DNA of 34,058 nucleotides from an uncultured Dialister sp. (GCF_900541605.1 NZ_UQKJ01000007.1:1-34058), one strand, 5' to 3'. Shown: positions 1 to 8,253, counted from the first letter of the stretch. Translations and numbers: made by a program. Notes: generated by a model from the sequence alone, not told the origin.

Positions 1-117
1 TACGGCACGAATGACTGACGGAAATATAGGGTGGGTAGCGCCGCAGGCGAATCAGTTTTCCTAGCTGCTAGCCGCTAGAAGCTAGAAGCTAGAAGCCCCG
101 TGCGAGTGACTCTACCC
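1..117. repeat. Palindromic intergenic repeat, right part (left end outside window)
   Basis: This is the right-hand part of the GAGTCAC-ended repeat family. It contains the shared core AGCGCCGCAGGC near 38-48 and the tandem CTAGAAG units near 74-95. It ends in GTGACTCTACC, the inverted form of the family terminus. Close relatives in the window lie at 14198-14355 and 15341-15586. The left arm would lie before base 1. No gene is visible in 1-170. Confidence 0.6.
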
Positions 118-169
118 GTCAACACCGAATACCAACAGCTCGACAAACTGAAATGTTGCATCTTCTTCA

Positions 170-217
170 ATAAAAAAAAACAGTGGAATGAAATTCTTCA
201 CTCCACTGTCTTTTTTA
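170..217 (-). terminator. Intrinsic terminator of the aminotransferase gene (bidirectional look)
   Basis: The hairpin CAGTGGA...TCCACTG (181-208) includes internal G-T pairs. A nine-base A run on its left gives a U tract on the minus strand, and a T run on its right gives one on the plus strand. It lies just past the stop codon of the minus-strand aminotransferase. Confidence 0.8.
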
Positions 218-223
218 TTATCT

Positions 224-1417
224 TCAGATCTTTCTTCCTGGATATGCCTTGAGGCCATGGGCCAGGAGGGTAATGGCCCTTTCCAGGTCCCTGCAGTTCA
301 GCACATAGGCCAGGCGGGCTTCATCGATGCCCTTGCCCGGTTCCGCATAGAAACCGTTGCCCGGGGCAATCATTACGGTTTCCCCGTCTTCTTCGAAGTC
401 CTTCAGCATCCAGATAGCGAATTTTTCCGCATCATCCACAGGGAGTTTTACCATGACGTAGAAAGCACCCTTGGGGTCCGAAGAAATGACGCCCGGAATT
501 TTCGCAAGTCCGGCAGCGATGGTATCGCGGCGTTTCTTGTATTCCTTATTGACCTCTTCCAGATAGGATTTCGGTGTATCGTAGAGAGCAGCCGCCCCCA
601 CCTGTTCTACCGTTGGCACACAGAGGCGGGCCTGGCAGAATTTATTGATCTGGGTGGTGAAGTCTTCATTCTTGCTGATCAGGCATCCGATGCGGGCACC
701 GCAGGCACTGTACCGCTTGGACACGGAGTCCACAATGATGAGGTTATCTGCCAGGTCATCGTAGGTGCCAAAGCTGGTATAAGCTCCATCGTATACGAAT
801 TCCCGGTACACTTCATCCGCAATGAGGGCCAGGCCATGTTTCTTGACCACCGAAGCAATCATGTCCATTTCGGCCTTCGTATACACTACGCCCGTGGGGT
901 TGCCGGGGTTCGTCAGAAGAATGGCCCGGGTCTTATCGGTAACATATTTTTCTACCGTATCCTTGTCCGGCAGGCGATAGCCGTTTTCGGCACTGGTAGG
1001 AACAGCTCTTACATGGGCCCCTGCAATCTTGGCGAAGGAATTGTAGTTTGCATAGAACGGCTCAAATACAAGGATTTCATCCCCCGGATCACAGAGGGTG
1101 AGGGCTGCCAGTTCCAGTGCTTCGCTGCCGCCGGCGGTGACATAGATATTCTTTTCACTGTACTCCATGCCCCATTCTTTGTAGTACTTCTGGATCTGGT
1201 GAATCAGGTGCATATCGCCCTGGGACTGTCCGTAGGCAATAGTTTTCTTGTCAAACTTCCGGATGGCTTCCATAAACTGGGGCGGCGTCTCAATATCGGG
1301 CTGTCCGATATTCAGATGGTACACTTTCTTCCCTGCCTTCTGGGCTTCCTGGGCATAGGGTCCCAGCTTACGAATCGGTGATGTGGTCAGGCTTAATGCT
1401 CTCCGTGAAATCTTCAT
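224..1417 (-). CDS. PLP-dependent class I/II aminotransferase
   Basis: A fold-type I pyridoxal-phosphate aminotransferase (aspartate/aromatic aminotransferase superfamily) of 397 residues, the usual size. It would swap an amino group between an amino acid and a 2-oxo acid in the cytoplasm. Visible marks are NPGNPTG (170-176), the cofactor-binding DEVY (201-204), the Schiff-base lysine in SVSKRYSACGARIG (K234), and a C-terminal arginine in RLAYVLN that should bind the substrate carboxylate. The ATG at 1417 follows a GGAAGGTG ribosome site and the protein starts at the family's N-terminus. It appears monocistronic, with a -10 at 1467-1472 and a terminator at 170-217. The substrate cannot be told from sequence: aspartate, aromatic or methionine-salvage roles are all possible. 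Confidence 0.93.
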   Translation of the reverse strand: MKISRRALSLTTSPIRKLGPYAQEAQKAGKKVYHLNIGQPDIETPPQFMEAIRKFDKKTIAYGQSQGDMHLIHQIQKYYKEWGMEYSEKNIYVTAGGSEALELAALTLCDPGDEILVFEPFYANYNSFAKIAGAHVRAVPTSAENGYRLPDKDTVEKYVTDKTRAILLTNPGNPTGVVYTKAEMDMIASVVKKHGLALIADEVYREFVYDGAYTSFGTYDDLADNLIIVDSVSKRYSACGARIGCLISKNEDFTTQINKFCQARLCVPTVEQVGAAALYDTPKSYLEEVNKEYKKRRDTIAAGLAKIPGVISSDPKGAFYVMVKLPVDDAEKFAIWMLKDFEEDGETVMIAPGNGFYAEPGKGIDEARLAYVLNCRDLERAITLLAHGLKAYPGRKI

Positions 1418-1466
1418 GTTGACACCTTCCTGTGACTGAACTATGAGGAAATAATTGTATATCTAC

Positions 1467-1472
1467 ATTATA
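1467..1472 (-). promoter_or_regulatory. Candidate -10 box for the aminotransferase gene
   Basis: TATAAT on the minus strand lies 50 bases before the start codon. No good -35 hexamer sits 16-18 bases upstream, so the call rests on the -10 alone. Confidence 0.4.
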
Positions 1473-1621
1473 TAACGAATCTTCAATTCTGCCACTGGGG
1501 ATGGGAGAGATTTGAAATTTGAAGCAAGAGAATGGAGTTCTGCGGTTTTGCCGCAGATAATAATCAGATGAAACCAACGGTACCCGCCGTTTGGAATCCG
1601 TTTCCCGCCTGAAAACAGACA

Positions 1622-1656
1622 AAGCAAAAGGGCTCTGTCATTTCTGACAGAGCCCA
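1622..1656 (-). terminator. Terminator of the tRNA-Ser gene
   Basis: A perfect 11-bp stem, GGGCTCTGTCA (1630-1640) with TGACAGAGCCC (1645-1655), has a four-base loop and is followed on the minus strand by a short U-rich run. It sits immediately after the tRNA 3' end. Confidence 0.8.
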
Positions 1657-1662
1657 CATTTG

Positions 1663-1754
1663 TGGCGGAGAGAGGGGGATTCGAACCCCCGTGCCGGTAT
1701 TCGCCGGCAACATGATTTCCAATCATGCACCTTAAACCGCTCGGACACCTCTCC
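1663..1754 (-). tRNA. tRNA-Ser (anticodon GGA)
   Basis: Read on the minus strand this is a 92-nt class II tRNA. The acceptor GGAGAGG pairs with CCTCTCC, followed by discriminator G and an encoded CCA. The anticodon loop TTGGAAA gives anticodon GGA, which reads UCC and UCU. A long variable arm (TTGCCGGCGAATACCGGCA) is typical of tRNA-Ser, and the T loop is GTTCGAATC. It has its own promoter (1823-1851) and terminator (1622-1656). A CTGACC/GGTCAG hairpin lies in the 5' leader. Confidence 0.97.
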
Positions 1755-1822
1755 ATGCTGCTTATCCCTGACCTCTCGGTCAGCGCCTTATTGATTTGTA
1801 TCAGTGGTTGACTGACTTATAT

Positions 1823-1851
1823 AGTATACCAAGCGGGGCTATAGATGTCAA
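1823..1851 (-). promoter_or_regulatory. Sigma-70 promoter of tRNA-Ser
   Basis: TTGACA (1846-1851), a 17-base spacer and TATACT (1823-1828) on the minus strand form a near-consensus promoter about 70 bases before the mature tRNA. Confidence 0.85.
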
Positions 1852-1928
1852 GCGTTTTTGTAATTTTTTCAGATTCTTCTTTTCCCCATTCATAGGATGA
1901 ACTGTCAGCCCGCCAGCAACCTGTTCCA

Positions 1929-2666
1929 TCAATATATTACTTCCACCAGGCAGAGGCCCTGGGGCGGGGCGGTGAAGCCGGCGCCGGAGCGGTCTTTGGC
2001 CTCGAAAACCGAGGGGATGGAATCCGCTTCCCTTTTTCCTTCCCCTATTTCCACCAGGGTGCCCACCATGATACGGATCATATTCTGGAGGAATCCGTCT
2101 CCCCAGAAGTCCAGATGAAGTTCCCCCCTTTCTTCTGTCAGGACGATATCCTCCACCGTCCGGACAGCGGACTTTTTCATATGCCTGTTGCCGCAGAAAG
2201 AGGTGAAATCATGGGTGCCCAAAAGGAGGGCGGCCCCTTTCTTCATGGCATCTACGTCCAGTTTTTCTCCCAGCTGCCACACATACCGCCGGGCAAAAAC
2301 ATCCTTTTCGGAGGACATACGGATCCGGTAGCGGTAATGCTTGGTCCTGGCAGAAAAGCGGCTGTGGAAACGGTCTTCCTTTTCCTCCAGGCGATGGATG
2401 GAAATGTCGTCCGGCAGGGCCCGGTTCCAGGCATCTTCCAGTTTCTCCGCCGGATACGGGCCTTCCAGATGCACATTGGCATACTGTCCCAGGGCATGGA
2501 CCCCGGCGTCAGTCCTTCCGGCGCCAATGACCTGTCCTTTTTCACCGGTTACTTTCTCCAGGGTCTCTTCCAGTTTTCCCTGGATAGTTTCCTTCGTCCT
2601 TGTCTGCCGCTGCCATCCTTCGTACCGGCTGCCATCATAGGAAACGGTAAATCCGTAGTTTTTCAT
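1929..2666 (-). CDS. truA: tRNA pseudouridine(38-40) synthase TruA
   Basis: TruA converts uridines 38-40 of the tRNA anticodon arm to pseudouridine. The protein is about 245 residues, normal for the family. It opens with the typical VSYDGSRYEGWQRQ block. The catalytic aspartate lies in GAGRTDAGVHA, and later motifs include HSRFSARTKHYRYRI, HDFTSFCG and DGFLQNMIRIMVGTL. Two in-frame ATGs exist, at 2672 and 2666. The GGGAG ribosome site is only about 2 bases from the first but 8 from the second, so 2666 is chosen; this removes just two residues. An extended -10 at 2712-2720 probably drives it. No clear terminator is seen before the tRNA promoter downstream. Confidence 0.96.
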   Translation of the reverse strand: MKNYGFTVSYDGSRYEGWQRQTRTKETIQGKLEETLEKVTGEKGQVIGAGRTDAGVHALGQYANVHLEGPYPAEKLEDAWNRALPDDISIHRLEEKEDRFHSRFSARTKHYRYRIRMSSEKDVFARRYVWQLGEKLDVDAMKKGAALLLGTHDFTSFCGNRHMKKSAVRTVEDIVLTEERGELHLDFWGDGFLQNMIRIMVGTLVEIGEGKREADSIPSVFEAKDRSGAGFTAPPQGLCLVEVIY

Positions 2667-2711
2667 CTTCATCTCTCCCTGTAACAGATTCCCTTTATAT
2701 CATTTACAGGC

Positions 2712-2720
2712 ATTATAGCA
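2712..2720 (-). promoter_or_regulatory. Extended -10 promoter for truA
   Basis: On the minus strand this reads TGCTATAAT, an extended -10 element with a poor -35. It lies about 46 bases before the truA start. Confidence 0.5.
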
Positions 2721-2824
2721 ATATTGGCGGATAGAAGAAAGCCCCTGTTTCCTGTGATCTGTCAGTTTCAGAAAAGTTTATATTTCCCATAAGAAAAAAG
2801 GCAAATAACAGGCGATAGGGGTAT

Positions 2825-2832
2825 GTTATAAT
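2825..2832 (+). promoter_or_regulatory. Extended -10 promoter for the secreted protein/M18 peptidase pair
   Basis: The sequence TATGTTATAAT gives a consensus -10 (2827-2832) with an upstream TG. No good -35 is seen. It is the only promoter-like site before the gene starting at 2900. Confidence 0.5.
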
Positions 2833-2899
2833 AAGTAAAGTACCATCTATCCTGATTTATCGGAAAGGGATGTCCTTTTCCGGGAAAGTGAGTGATTTT

Positions 2900-3283
2900 A
2901 TGAAAAAAGTTCTGATTGCCTTTGGTATGGCCGCAGCCATTGCAGCAGGCACCCTGTCTGTTTCGGCAGCCAACTTCTGGAAATATAATGATACCGTGTC
3001 CATCGACATGGATGAAGCCAGCGTGAAGCACACTACCAATGGCCATGAAATCCTGAATTTCGTAGCTGTGGAAGCCATCGAAGGCGGCACCTGCACCTAT
3101 ACCTATGCCTATGACCGTACCGCCGGCACCATCCAGGTGGTAGAAATGGAAAAAGAGACGAAGGCCCTCCACTATACAAGCAACTTCACCCCCACTTCCA
3201 TCAATTCCACAAATCCCGTCATCCGTGCCCGGGCCCAGATGGCAGAAGCCGTTTACCAGAGAAAGGTGAACCATAAGAAATAA
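2900..3283 (+). CDS. Small secreted protein of unknown function
   Basis: A 127-residue protein whose family I do not recognise. The first 23 residues form a clear signal peptide: MKK, then a hydrophobic stretch, then cleavage near SVSAA before NFWKYN. The mature part is about 100 residues with alternating polar and hydrophobic strands (TCTYTYAYD, GTIQVVEM), suggesting a small beta domain in the periplasm or cell envelope. It has a single mature cysteine. The ATG at 2900 was preferred to one at 2870 because it starts exactly at the signal peptide and the earlier ATG abuts its purine tract. Its TAA overlaps the ATG of the M18 peptidase by one base (TAATG), so the two are probably co-translated. 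Confidence 0.8.
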   Translation: MKKVLIAFGMAAAIAAGTLSVSAANFWKYNDTVSIDMDEASVKHTTNGHEILNFVAVEAIEGGTCTYTYAYDRTAGTIQVVEMEKETKALHYTSNFTPTSINSTNPVIRARAQMAEAVYQRKVNHKK

Positions 3284-4569
3284 TGGAACTGGAAAAACCG
3301 GAAACACCGCAGGAAATCAGTGAAAACCTGATTCACTTCATCGCTCGGTCTCCCTCTGTCTTCCATGGAGTCCATGGAATCAAAGCAGCCCTTCTTTACT
3401 CCGGATTCACGGAAATCCGGGAAGAAGACCCCTGGCACATCGAAAAAGGCGGGAAATATGTGGTCACCCGGAATGGCAGCGCCCTCATCGCTTTCACCGT
3501 ACCGGAAGAGGGAGCCCGTTCTTTCCGCATCATCGCATCCCACTGCGATTCCCCCACCTTCAAAATCAAGGAAAATCCGGAAATGAAAAAGGGCCCCTAT
3601 GTGACCCTCAACGTGGAAGGCTACGGCGGTATGATCATGTCCACCTGGCTGGACCGTCCCCTGTCCGTGGCTGGCCGGCTCATTGTCCGGGAAAATGGCC
3701 ATCTGGCGGAAAAGCTGGCTGCCGTAGACGGCACTATGCTCGTCATCCCTTCCGTGGCTATCCATATGGACCGGAACGTAAACCATAAAAAGGACTGGAA
3801 TATCCAGACCGACCTTTCTCCCCTCTACGGCATGACCGGTGGGAAATCATCCTTCCTGGATGTTGTCGCCGCTTCAGCCGGAGTGAAGAAAGAAGACATT
3901 CTGGCCCATGACCTGTACCTCTACAGCCGGGTTCCCGGCACCCTCTGGGGAGAGGACAGGGAATTCATTTCCTCCCCGAAGCTCGATGACCTGCAGTGCG
4001 CCTTTGCCGCCTTCCGCGGATTCGTAGCCGGAAAGAAGGAAAAGGCCATTTCCCTCTACGCCCTCTTCGATAACGAAGAAGTGGGAAGCGGCACGGCCAA
4101 CGGCGCCGGATCCACCTTCCTTTCCAATATACTCCTGCGGCTGTCCCTGTCCCTGGGGTATTCCTATGACGAAACCATGGCCATGATCGCCGGCAGCTTC
4201 ATGATTTCTGCAGACAACGCCCACAGCGTGCACCCGAACCACGAAGAATACGCAGACCCCGTAAACCGGCCTGTCATCAATAAGGGTATCGTTATCAAGT
4301 ACAACGCCCAGCAGCGCTACGCCACAGACGCACTGTCCGCTGCCCGGTTCAAGAACCTCTGTGAGGAAATCCATATCCCCACCCAGACATTCACCAACCG
4401 CAGTGATAACCCCGGCGGCTCCACCCTTGGAAATATTTCCAATACGAAAGTCGCCATGCCTACGGTGGATATCGGCCTTTCCCAGCTGGCCATGCACTCG
4501 TCCTACGAGACCGCCGGCACCCTGGATACCGCATACCTCGCCGCCGCTTCGGCGAAGTTTTTTGACTGA
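3283..4569 (+). CDS. M18 family metal aminopeptidase (aspartyl aminopeptidase type)
   Basis: A cytoplasmic two-zinc aminopeptidase that removes N-terminal residues, often acidic ones, from peptides. At 428 residues it matches bacterial M18 proteins. The metal ligands and catalytic residues expected in the family are present: H87 and D89 in ASHCDSPTFKIK, D235 in SPKLDDLQ, E265/E266 in DNEEVGSG, D311 in MISADNAHS and H404 near the end (LAMHSSYE). The HPNHEEYADPVNRP block is also typical. The ATG overlaps the stop of the secreted-protein gene by one base, and no strong ribosome site is near, which suggests translational coupling. A terminator follows at 4584. Confidence 0.95.
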   Translation: MELEKPETPQEISENLIHFIARSPSVFHGVHGIKAALLYSGFTEIREEDPWHIEKGGKYVVTRNGSALIAFTVPEEGARSFRIIASHCDSPTFKIKENPEMKKGPYVTLNVEGYGGMIMSTWLDRPLSVAGRLIVRENGHLAEKLAAVDGTMLVIPSVAIHMDRNVNHKKDWNIQTDLSPLYGMTGGKSSFLDVVAASAGVKKEDILAHDLYLYSRVPGTLWGEDREFISSPKLDDLQCAFAAFRGFVAGKKEKAISLYALFDNEEVGSGTANGAGSTFLSNILLRLSLSLGYSYDETMAMIAGSFMISADNAHSVHPNHEEYADPVNRPVINKGIVIKYNAQQRYATDALSAARFKNLCEEIHIPTQTFTNRSDNPGGSTLGNISNTKVAMPTVDIGLSQLAMHSSYETAGTLDTAYLAAASAKFFD

Positions 4570-4583
4570 ACACAGACTCCATA

Positions 4584-4609
4584 AAAGACCTCCTTCGGGA
4601 GGTTTTTTT
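4584..4609 (+). terminator. Intrinsic terminator after the M18 peptidase
   Basis: ACCTCC (4588-4593), a UUCG tetraloop and GGAGGT (4598-4603) are followed by a T tract. Confidence 0.85.
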
Positions 4610-4623
4610 CGTGAAACCGGCCA

Positions 4624-4632
4624 TGCTATAAT
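4624..4632 (+). promoter_or_regulatory. Extended -10 promoter for the carbon-nitrogen hydrolase
   Basis: CATGCTATAAT gives an extended -10 (TGC before TATAAT at 4627-4632), 110 bases before the gene and just after the preceding terminator. Confidence 0.5.
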
Positions 4633-4741
4633 GAACGTAGAAAGCTGCGCCTGTTCCGCAGCAGACACATAATGTATATACCGGTGAATCCGCCTCCAGC
4701 CATTCACCGCTGTCCGAAGGCCTTTGCCCAGGGAGGATGCC

Positions 4742-5536
4742 ATGAAATTACGAATCGCACTGATACAGATGCAGGTAGAAATGGGAAATCCGGAAAGAAA
4801 TTTTGCCCATGCCAAAGAGATGATGGAAGAAGCCATGGAACGAAAGCCGGACATCCTGGTCCTTCCGGAAACATGGAACACCGGATTCTTCCCCAGGGAA
4901 AATCTGGCAGATCTGGCCGACAAAGAAGGGAAAGAGACTTCCCGTCTCCTTTCAGAAACCGCATCCCGGTACGCCGTGAATATCGTGGGCGGTTCCACGG
5001 CTGTACAGGAAGGCAATGATATTTACAACCGGTCCATGGTCTTCGACCGCAAGGGAGACCTTGTTTCTACTTATGATAAGATGCACGGCTTCTCCCTCTC
5101 CGGGGAGCCCGGCTATTTCCGTATGGGAAACCACCTCTCCCATTTTACCCTGGACGGCATTGAATGCTCCATGGCCATCTGCTACGACATCCGGTTCCCG
5201 GAACTTATCCGCCGGGAAGCGCTGGCAGGAGTGGACCTGTTCTTCGTCCCTGCGGCCTGGCCGAAGATTCGGAACGCCCACTGGGTCCGCCTGAACCAGG
5301 CCCGGGCCATAGAGAACCAGTTCTACCTGGCCGCCGTGAACCAGGCCGGCCATTCCGGGGATACGGATTACGCCGGAGAATCCCTGCTTCTAGACCCCTG
5401 GGGTGAAGATATCTGCCATCTGGAAGACACGGAGGAAATCGCCTACGGCCGTATGGACACGGACGTCATCAAAGAAGTGTGGACACAGATCAACGTATTT
5501 CGGGACCGCCGGCCGGAGTGGGACCGGGTCGAATAG
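4742..5536 (+). CDS. Carbon-nitrogen hydrolase (nitrilase superfamily, omega-amidase-like)
   Basis: A cytoplasmic amidase of the nitrilase superfamily, 264 residues. The Glu-Lys-Cys triad is clear: E43 in LPETWNTGFF, K113 in YDKMHGFS and C147 in AICYDIRFPEL. The cysteine context and length fit the Nit2/YafV/MtnU branch, whose members hydrolyse 2-oxo-acid amides such as 2-oxoglutaramate; the exact substrate is an inference. The ATG at 4742 has GGGAGG five bases upstream. An in-frame TTG at 4724 would add six residues but lies in front of that site. It stands alone between a terminator at 4584 and a long hairpin at 5569. An aminotransferase that could make oxo-acid amides lies nearby but is not in the same operon. 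Confidence 0.9.
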   Translation: MKLRIALIQMQVEMGNPERNFAHAKEMMEEAMERKPDILVLPETWNTGFFPRENLADLADKEGKETSRLLSETASRYAVNIVGGSTAVQEGNDIYNRSMVFDRKGDLVSTYDKMHGFSLSGEPGYFRMGNHLSHFTLDGIECSMAICYDIRFPELIRREALAGVDLFFVPAAWPKIRNAHWVRLNQARAIENQFYLAAVNQAGHSGDTDYAGESLLLDPWGEDICHLEDTEEIAYGRMDTDVIKEVWTQINVFRDRRPEWDRVE

Positions 5537-5568
5537 GAAATACAACCTGCCAGGGAAGTACAGAGTAA

Positions 5569-5626
5569 TTTCTGACAATAAAAAAAGCTCCTGCAATAAT
5601 GCAGGAGTTTTTTTATTGTCAGAAAT
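5569..5626. terminator. Long bidirectional terminator shared by convergent genes
   Basis: A near-perfect hairpin of about 25 bp has an ATAA loop. Its arms read TTTCTGACAATAAAAAAA and the inverse, with a GC-rich top (CTCCTGCA/TGCAGGAG) and one bulged G. A/T runs flank the top on both sides, so it can stop transcripts from both directions. The stop codon of the minus-strand gene (5619-5621) lies inside the right arm. Confidence 0.85.
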
Positions 5627-6128
5627 GGTAATTCAGGCCGATACCTACGCCGCCTTCGTTATCCACATCATCCCTGTCGTAGTAGGTATAATTCAGGTCC
5701 ACGTCGAAGGATGTGGGCACCAGGTCCAGCTGCAGGCCTGCCTTGTACTGTCTTTCCTCGCTGGAAACAAGGAGTCCCGCATAGGCATCCAGAGGTCCCA
5801 GCACATTGGCCCTGCCTTCTACCAGGCCAAACATTCTGGCATCCCGGTCATAGTAATTCCGGCTGCCCGCACCGATGTAGAGATGGCCGATCCTGTATTT
5901 TGCATACACATCGGTCTCATTGCCCCGATGGTTCCAGTGGCGCACCTCGGCGCCTACGGCTACTTTCGGAATCGGCTTCACTTCGATATGGGCGCTGTGG
6001 ATGCCATCGGCTGCTCCGTTGTATCCATAGCCCACTTCCGTATCCATAATGCCGCCAATAGCGCTGGCTGATCCGGCGCCGCCGGCCAGAAGCGCCGCCA
6101 TGGCTGCCAGACATACAAGTTTCTTCAT
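5619..6128 (-). CDS. Small outer-membrane beta-barrel-like protein
   Basis: A 169-residue protein with a signal peptide (MKKLVCLAAMAALLAGG, cleavage near SASA/IGG). The mature part is rich in alternating beta strands with aromatic residues (VGYGYNG, YAKYRIGHLYIGAGSRNYYD, AGLQLDL, FDVDLNYTYYDRDD) and ends in GIGLNYHF. A C-terminal phenylalanine in a final amphipathic strand is the signature recognised by the outer-membrane assembly machinery. This supports a diderm host. About eight strands could form, but no family could be named. The ATG at 6128 follows AAAGGGGG, and a TATAAT lies at 6168-6173 on the minus strand. It is convergent with the amidase gene and shares its terminator. Confidence 0.82.
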   Translation of the reverse strand: MKKLVCLAAMAALLAGGAGSASAIGGIMDTEVGYGYNGAADGIHSAHIEVKPIPKVAVGAEVRHWNHRGNETDVYAKYRIGHLYIGAGSRNYYDRDARMFGLVEGRANVLGPLDAYAGLLVSSEERQYKAGLQLDLVPTSFDVDLNYTYYDRDDVDNEGGVGIGLNYHF

Positions 6129-6167
6129 ATGGGGTCCCCCTTTCTTAAATATTGGTTCTTTGTCTTT

Positions 6168-6173
6168 ATTATA
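6168..6173 (-). promoter_or_regulatory. Candidate -10 box for the outer-membrane-like protein
   Basis: TATAAT on the minus strand lies 40 bases before the start codon, with only a weak -35 (TTAATT) 17 bases upstream. Confidence 0.4.
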
Positions 6174-6388
6174 TACCAGATGGTACAGGAAATTAAGAAA
6201 TTTTTGTGGAGACTGAGGTTAAAGGAAATGGGACTCATGTTTCCGATGGGCTTTCCGCTATCCGCTTACAGCTTACCGGGAACCGGCTGCTTCGCAACAG
6301 TGTCAGGTGGCTGAGTGTGCATGCGAATGGACGGTGCTTCCCTGGAGTCCAGGATCCCCTGCCTGTTTGAACGTACACATCAGCATTC
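6174..6388. other. Intergenic stretch without a recognised gene
   Basis: I see no conserved gene, RNA or clear repeat between the promoter of the outer-membrane-like gene and the typA terminator. Short ORFs here have no ribosome site or recognisable product. Confidence 0.5.
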
Positions 6389-6423
6389 AAAAAAGGTGGG
6401 CCCATAAAGGGTCCACCTTTTTA
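6389..6423 (-). terminator. Intrinsic terminator of typA
   Basis: The stem AAAAAGGTGGGCCC, an ATAAA loop and GGGTCCACCTTTTT lie directly after the typA stop. The minus-strand transcript ends in a U run. Confidence 0.88.
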
Positions 6424-6432
6424 ACCAGCCAA

Positions 6433-8253
6433 TTATTGCTGGCTCTTCTTTACGTTAGCGTTCTTATAACGAGCCTGACGGGAAAGAACCATCTTTCTCA
6501 TGCGGATGCTCTTTGGTGTTACTTCTACCAGTTCATCATCGTTGATCCATTCCAGTGCGGATTCCAGGGTGAACTTGCGGCAGGGCGGCAGCTTGATAGC
6601 TTCATCGGAGCCGGAAGCACGGGTATTGGTGAGGTGCTTCTTCTTGCAGGGGTTCACGTCCATATCCTGGTCACGGGAGTTTTCACCGACGATCATGCCT
6701 TCATAAACTTCCACGCCCGGTTCCAGGAACAGTTCGCCCCTGTCCAGGATGGAGTTCAGGCCATAGGCAGTGGTAACGCCGGCTTCGAAGGCCACAAGGG
6801 ATCCCCTTGTTCTTTCAGGAATATCGCCTTTGTAGGGAGCATAGCCCTGGAATACGTGGTACATGATACCGGTGCCACGGGTGGTGGTGAGGAGTTCATT
6901 ACGGAAGCCGATGAGGCCGCGAGCAGGAATGGAGAATTCCATCTTCATGTAGCCTGCCAGTTCTTCCATGGAAATCATTTCCGCTCTTCTCGGTCCAAGA
7001 CCTTCCATGACGGCGCCCATGAATTCCTGGGGTACTTCAATGGTGAGCCGTTCCAGCGGTTCACATTTCTTGCCGTTAATGACTTTATAAATAACCTGGG
7101 GTTTCGATACTTCCAGTTCAAATCCTTCACGGCGCATGGTTTCAATCAGCACGGACAAATGGAGTTCGCCGCGGCCGGAAACTTTGAAAGCATCGGAGGT
7201 ATCCGTATCTTCTACACGGAGGGCCACGTTGGTTTCGATTTCCTTATAGAGACGGGCACGGATGTGGCGGGATGTTACGAAGTCCCCTTCCTTGCCGGCG
7301 AAGGGGCTCTTGTTGACATGGAATACCATGGACAGGGTCGGTTCGTCGATGTGGATGGATGGAAGGGCTTCCGGATTTGCAGCATCGGCTACGGTTTCAC
7401 CGATGTTGATGTCCTTGAAACCTGCCATGGCGATGATATCGCCGGCCTTCACTTCCTGTACGGGGGTCCGTTTCATTCCCTGCCAGGTAAAGAGGGAACC
7501 GATATGATCGCTACGGATCTTGGTGCCATCTGTAATGGCTACAGGCATGCCCTGTCTGGCAGTGCCCCGGGTAATACGGCCGATGGCCACTTTGCCCAGG
7601 TAATCATCTGCTTCCAGCGTGGTCACCATGACCTGCAGACCGCCGTCGGGATCCACGTCGGGGCAGGGGCAGTACTTCAGGATTGCATCAAAGAGGGGTC
7701 CCAGGTCCTTGCCTTCATCGTTCATATGGAGCTTGGCAATGCCGTTTCTGGCAGAGCAGTAAATGAGCGGGAAATCGAGCTGTTCATCATCCGCTTCCAG
7801 TTCGATAAACAGGTCCAGGATTTCGCCTTCCACATCGGAAATGCGCTGGTCCGGACGGTCGATTTTATTGATGACGACGATTGGTTTCAGCTTATGTTCC
7901 AGTGCCTTGCGGAGAACGTACTTCGTCTGGGGCATTGGGCCTTCATGGGCATCTACCAGCAGGAGAACGCCATCTACCATGTTGAGGATACGTTCTACTT
8001 CGCCGCCGAAATCTGCATGCCCTGGGGTATCAACGATATTGATTTTCACGCCGTTGTGCATGACAGAGGTATTTTTTGCCAGAATGGTAATGCCTCTTTC
8101 CCGTTCAATCGGGTTGGAGTCCATGACACGTTCTGCCACTTTCTGGTTATCTCTGAAAACATGGCTCTGTTTCAGCATGGCATCCACAAGAGTCGTCTTG
8201 CCATGGTCGACATGGGCGATAATGGCAATGTTACGGATATCTTCTCTTTTCAT
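6433..8253 (-). CDS. typA: Translational GTPase TypA/BipA
   Basis: A ribosome-binding GTPase related to EF-G, used for ribosome assembly and stress or cold adaptation. It has 606 residues, the normal length. GTPase motifs: G1 AHVDHGKT (13-20), G2 RGITI (53-57), G3 DTPGHADFGGEVE (75 on), G4 NKID (129-132) and G5 SARNG. An EF-Tu-like domain 2, an EF-G-like domain (GRGELHLSVLIETMRREGFE) and the TypA-specific C-terminal domain follow. The ATG at 8253 begins MKREDIRNIAIIAHVDHGK as in homologues; an upstream in-frame start at 8292 would add an unlikely 13-residue leader. It is divergent from a (p)ppGpp synthetase gene. BipA proteins are reported to bind guanine-nucleotide alarmones, so the pairing may be meaningful. 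Confidence 0.97.
   Translation of the reverse strand: MKREDIRNIAIIAHVDHGKTTLVDAMLKQSHVFRDNQKVAERVMDSNPIERERGITILAKNTSVMHNGVKINIVDTPGHADFGGEVERILNMVDGVLLLVDAHEGPMPQTKYVLRKALEHKLKPIVVINKIDRPDQRISDVEGEILDLFIELEADDEQLDFPLIYCSARNGIAKLHMNDEGKDLGPLFDAILKYCPCPDVDPDGGLQVMVTTLEADDYLGKVAIGRITRGTARQGMPVAITDGTKIRSDHIGSLFTWQGMKRTPVQEVKAGDIIAMAGFKDINIGETVADAANPEALPSIHIDEPTLSMVFHVNKSPFAGKEGDFVTSRHIRARLYKEIETNVALRVEDTDTSDAFKVSGRGELHLSVLIETMRREGFELEVSKPQVIYKVINGKKCEPLERLTIEVPQEFMGAVMEGLGPRRAEMISMEELAGYMKMEFSIPARGLIGFRNELLTTTRGTGIMYHVFQGYAPYKGDIPERTRGSLVAFEAGVTTAYGLNSILDRGELFLEPGVEVYEGMIVGENSRDQDMDVNPCKKKHLTNTRASGSDEAIKLPPCRKFTLESALEWINDDELVEVTPKSIRMRKMVLSRQARYKNANVKKSQQ

Noticed and set aside
188..1381. A 397-codon plus-strand frame opposite the aminotransferase
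   Set aside because: Antisense shadow; it begins inside the terminator and lacks a ribosome site.
1368..1756. Short minus-strand frames across the tRNA-Ser region
   Set aside because: They run through the tRNA and its terminator and have no coding support.
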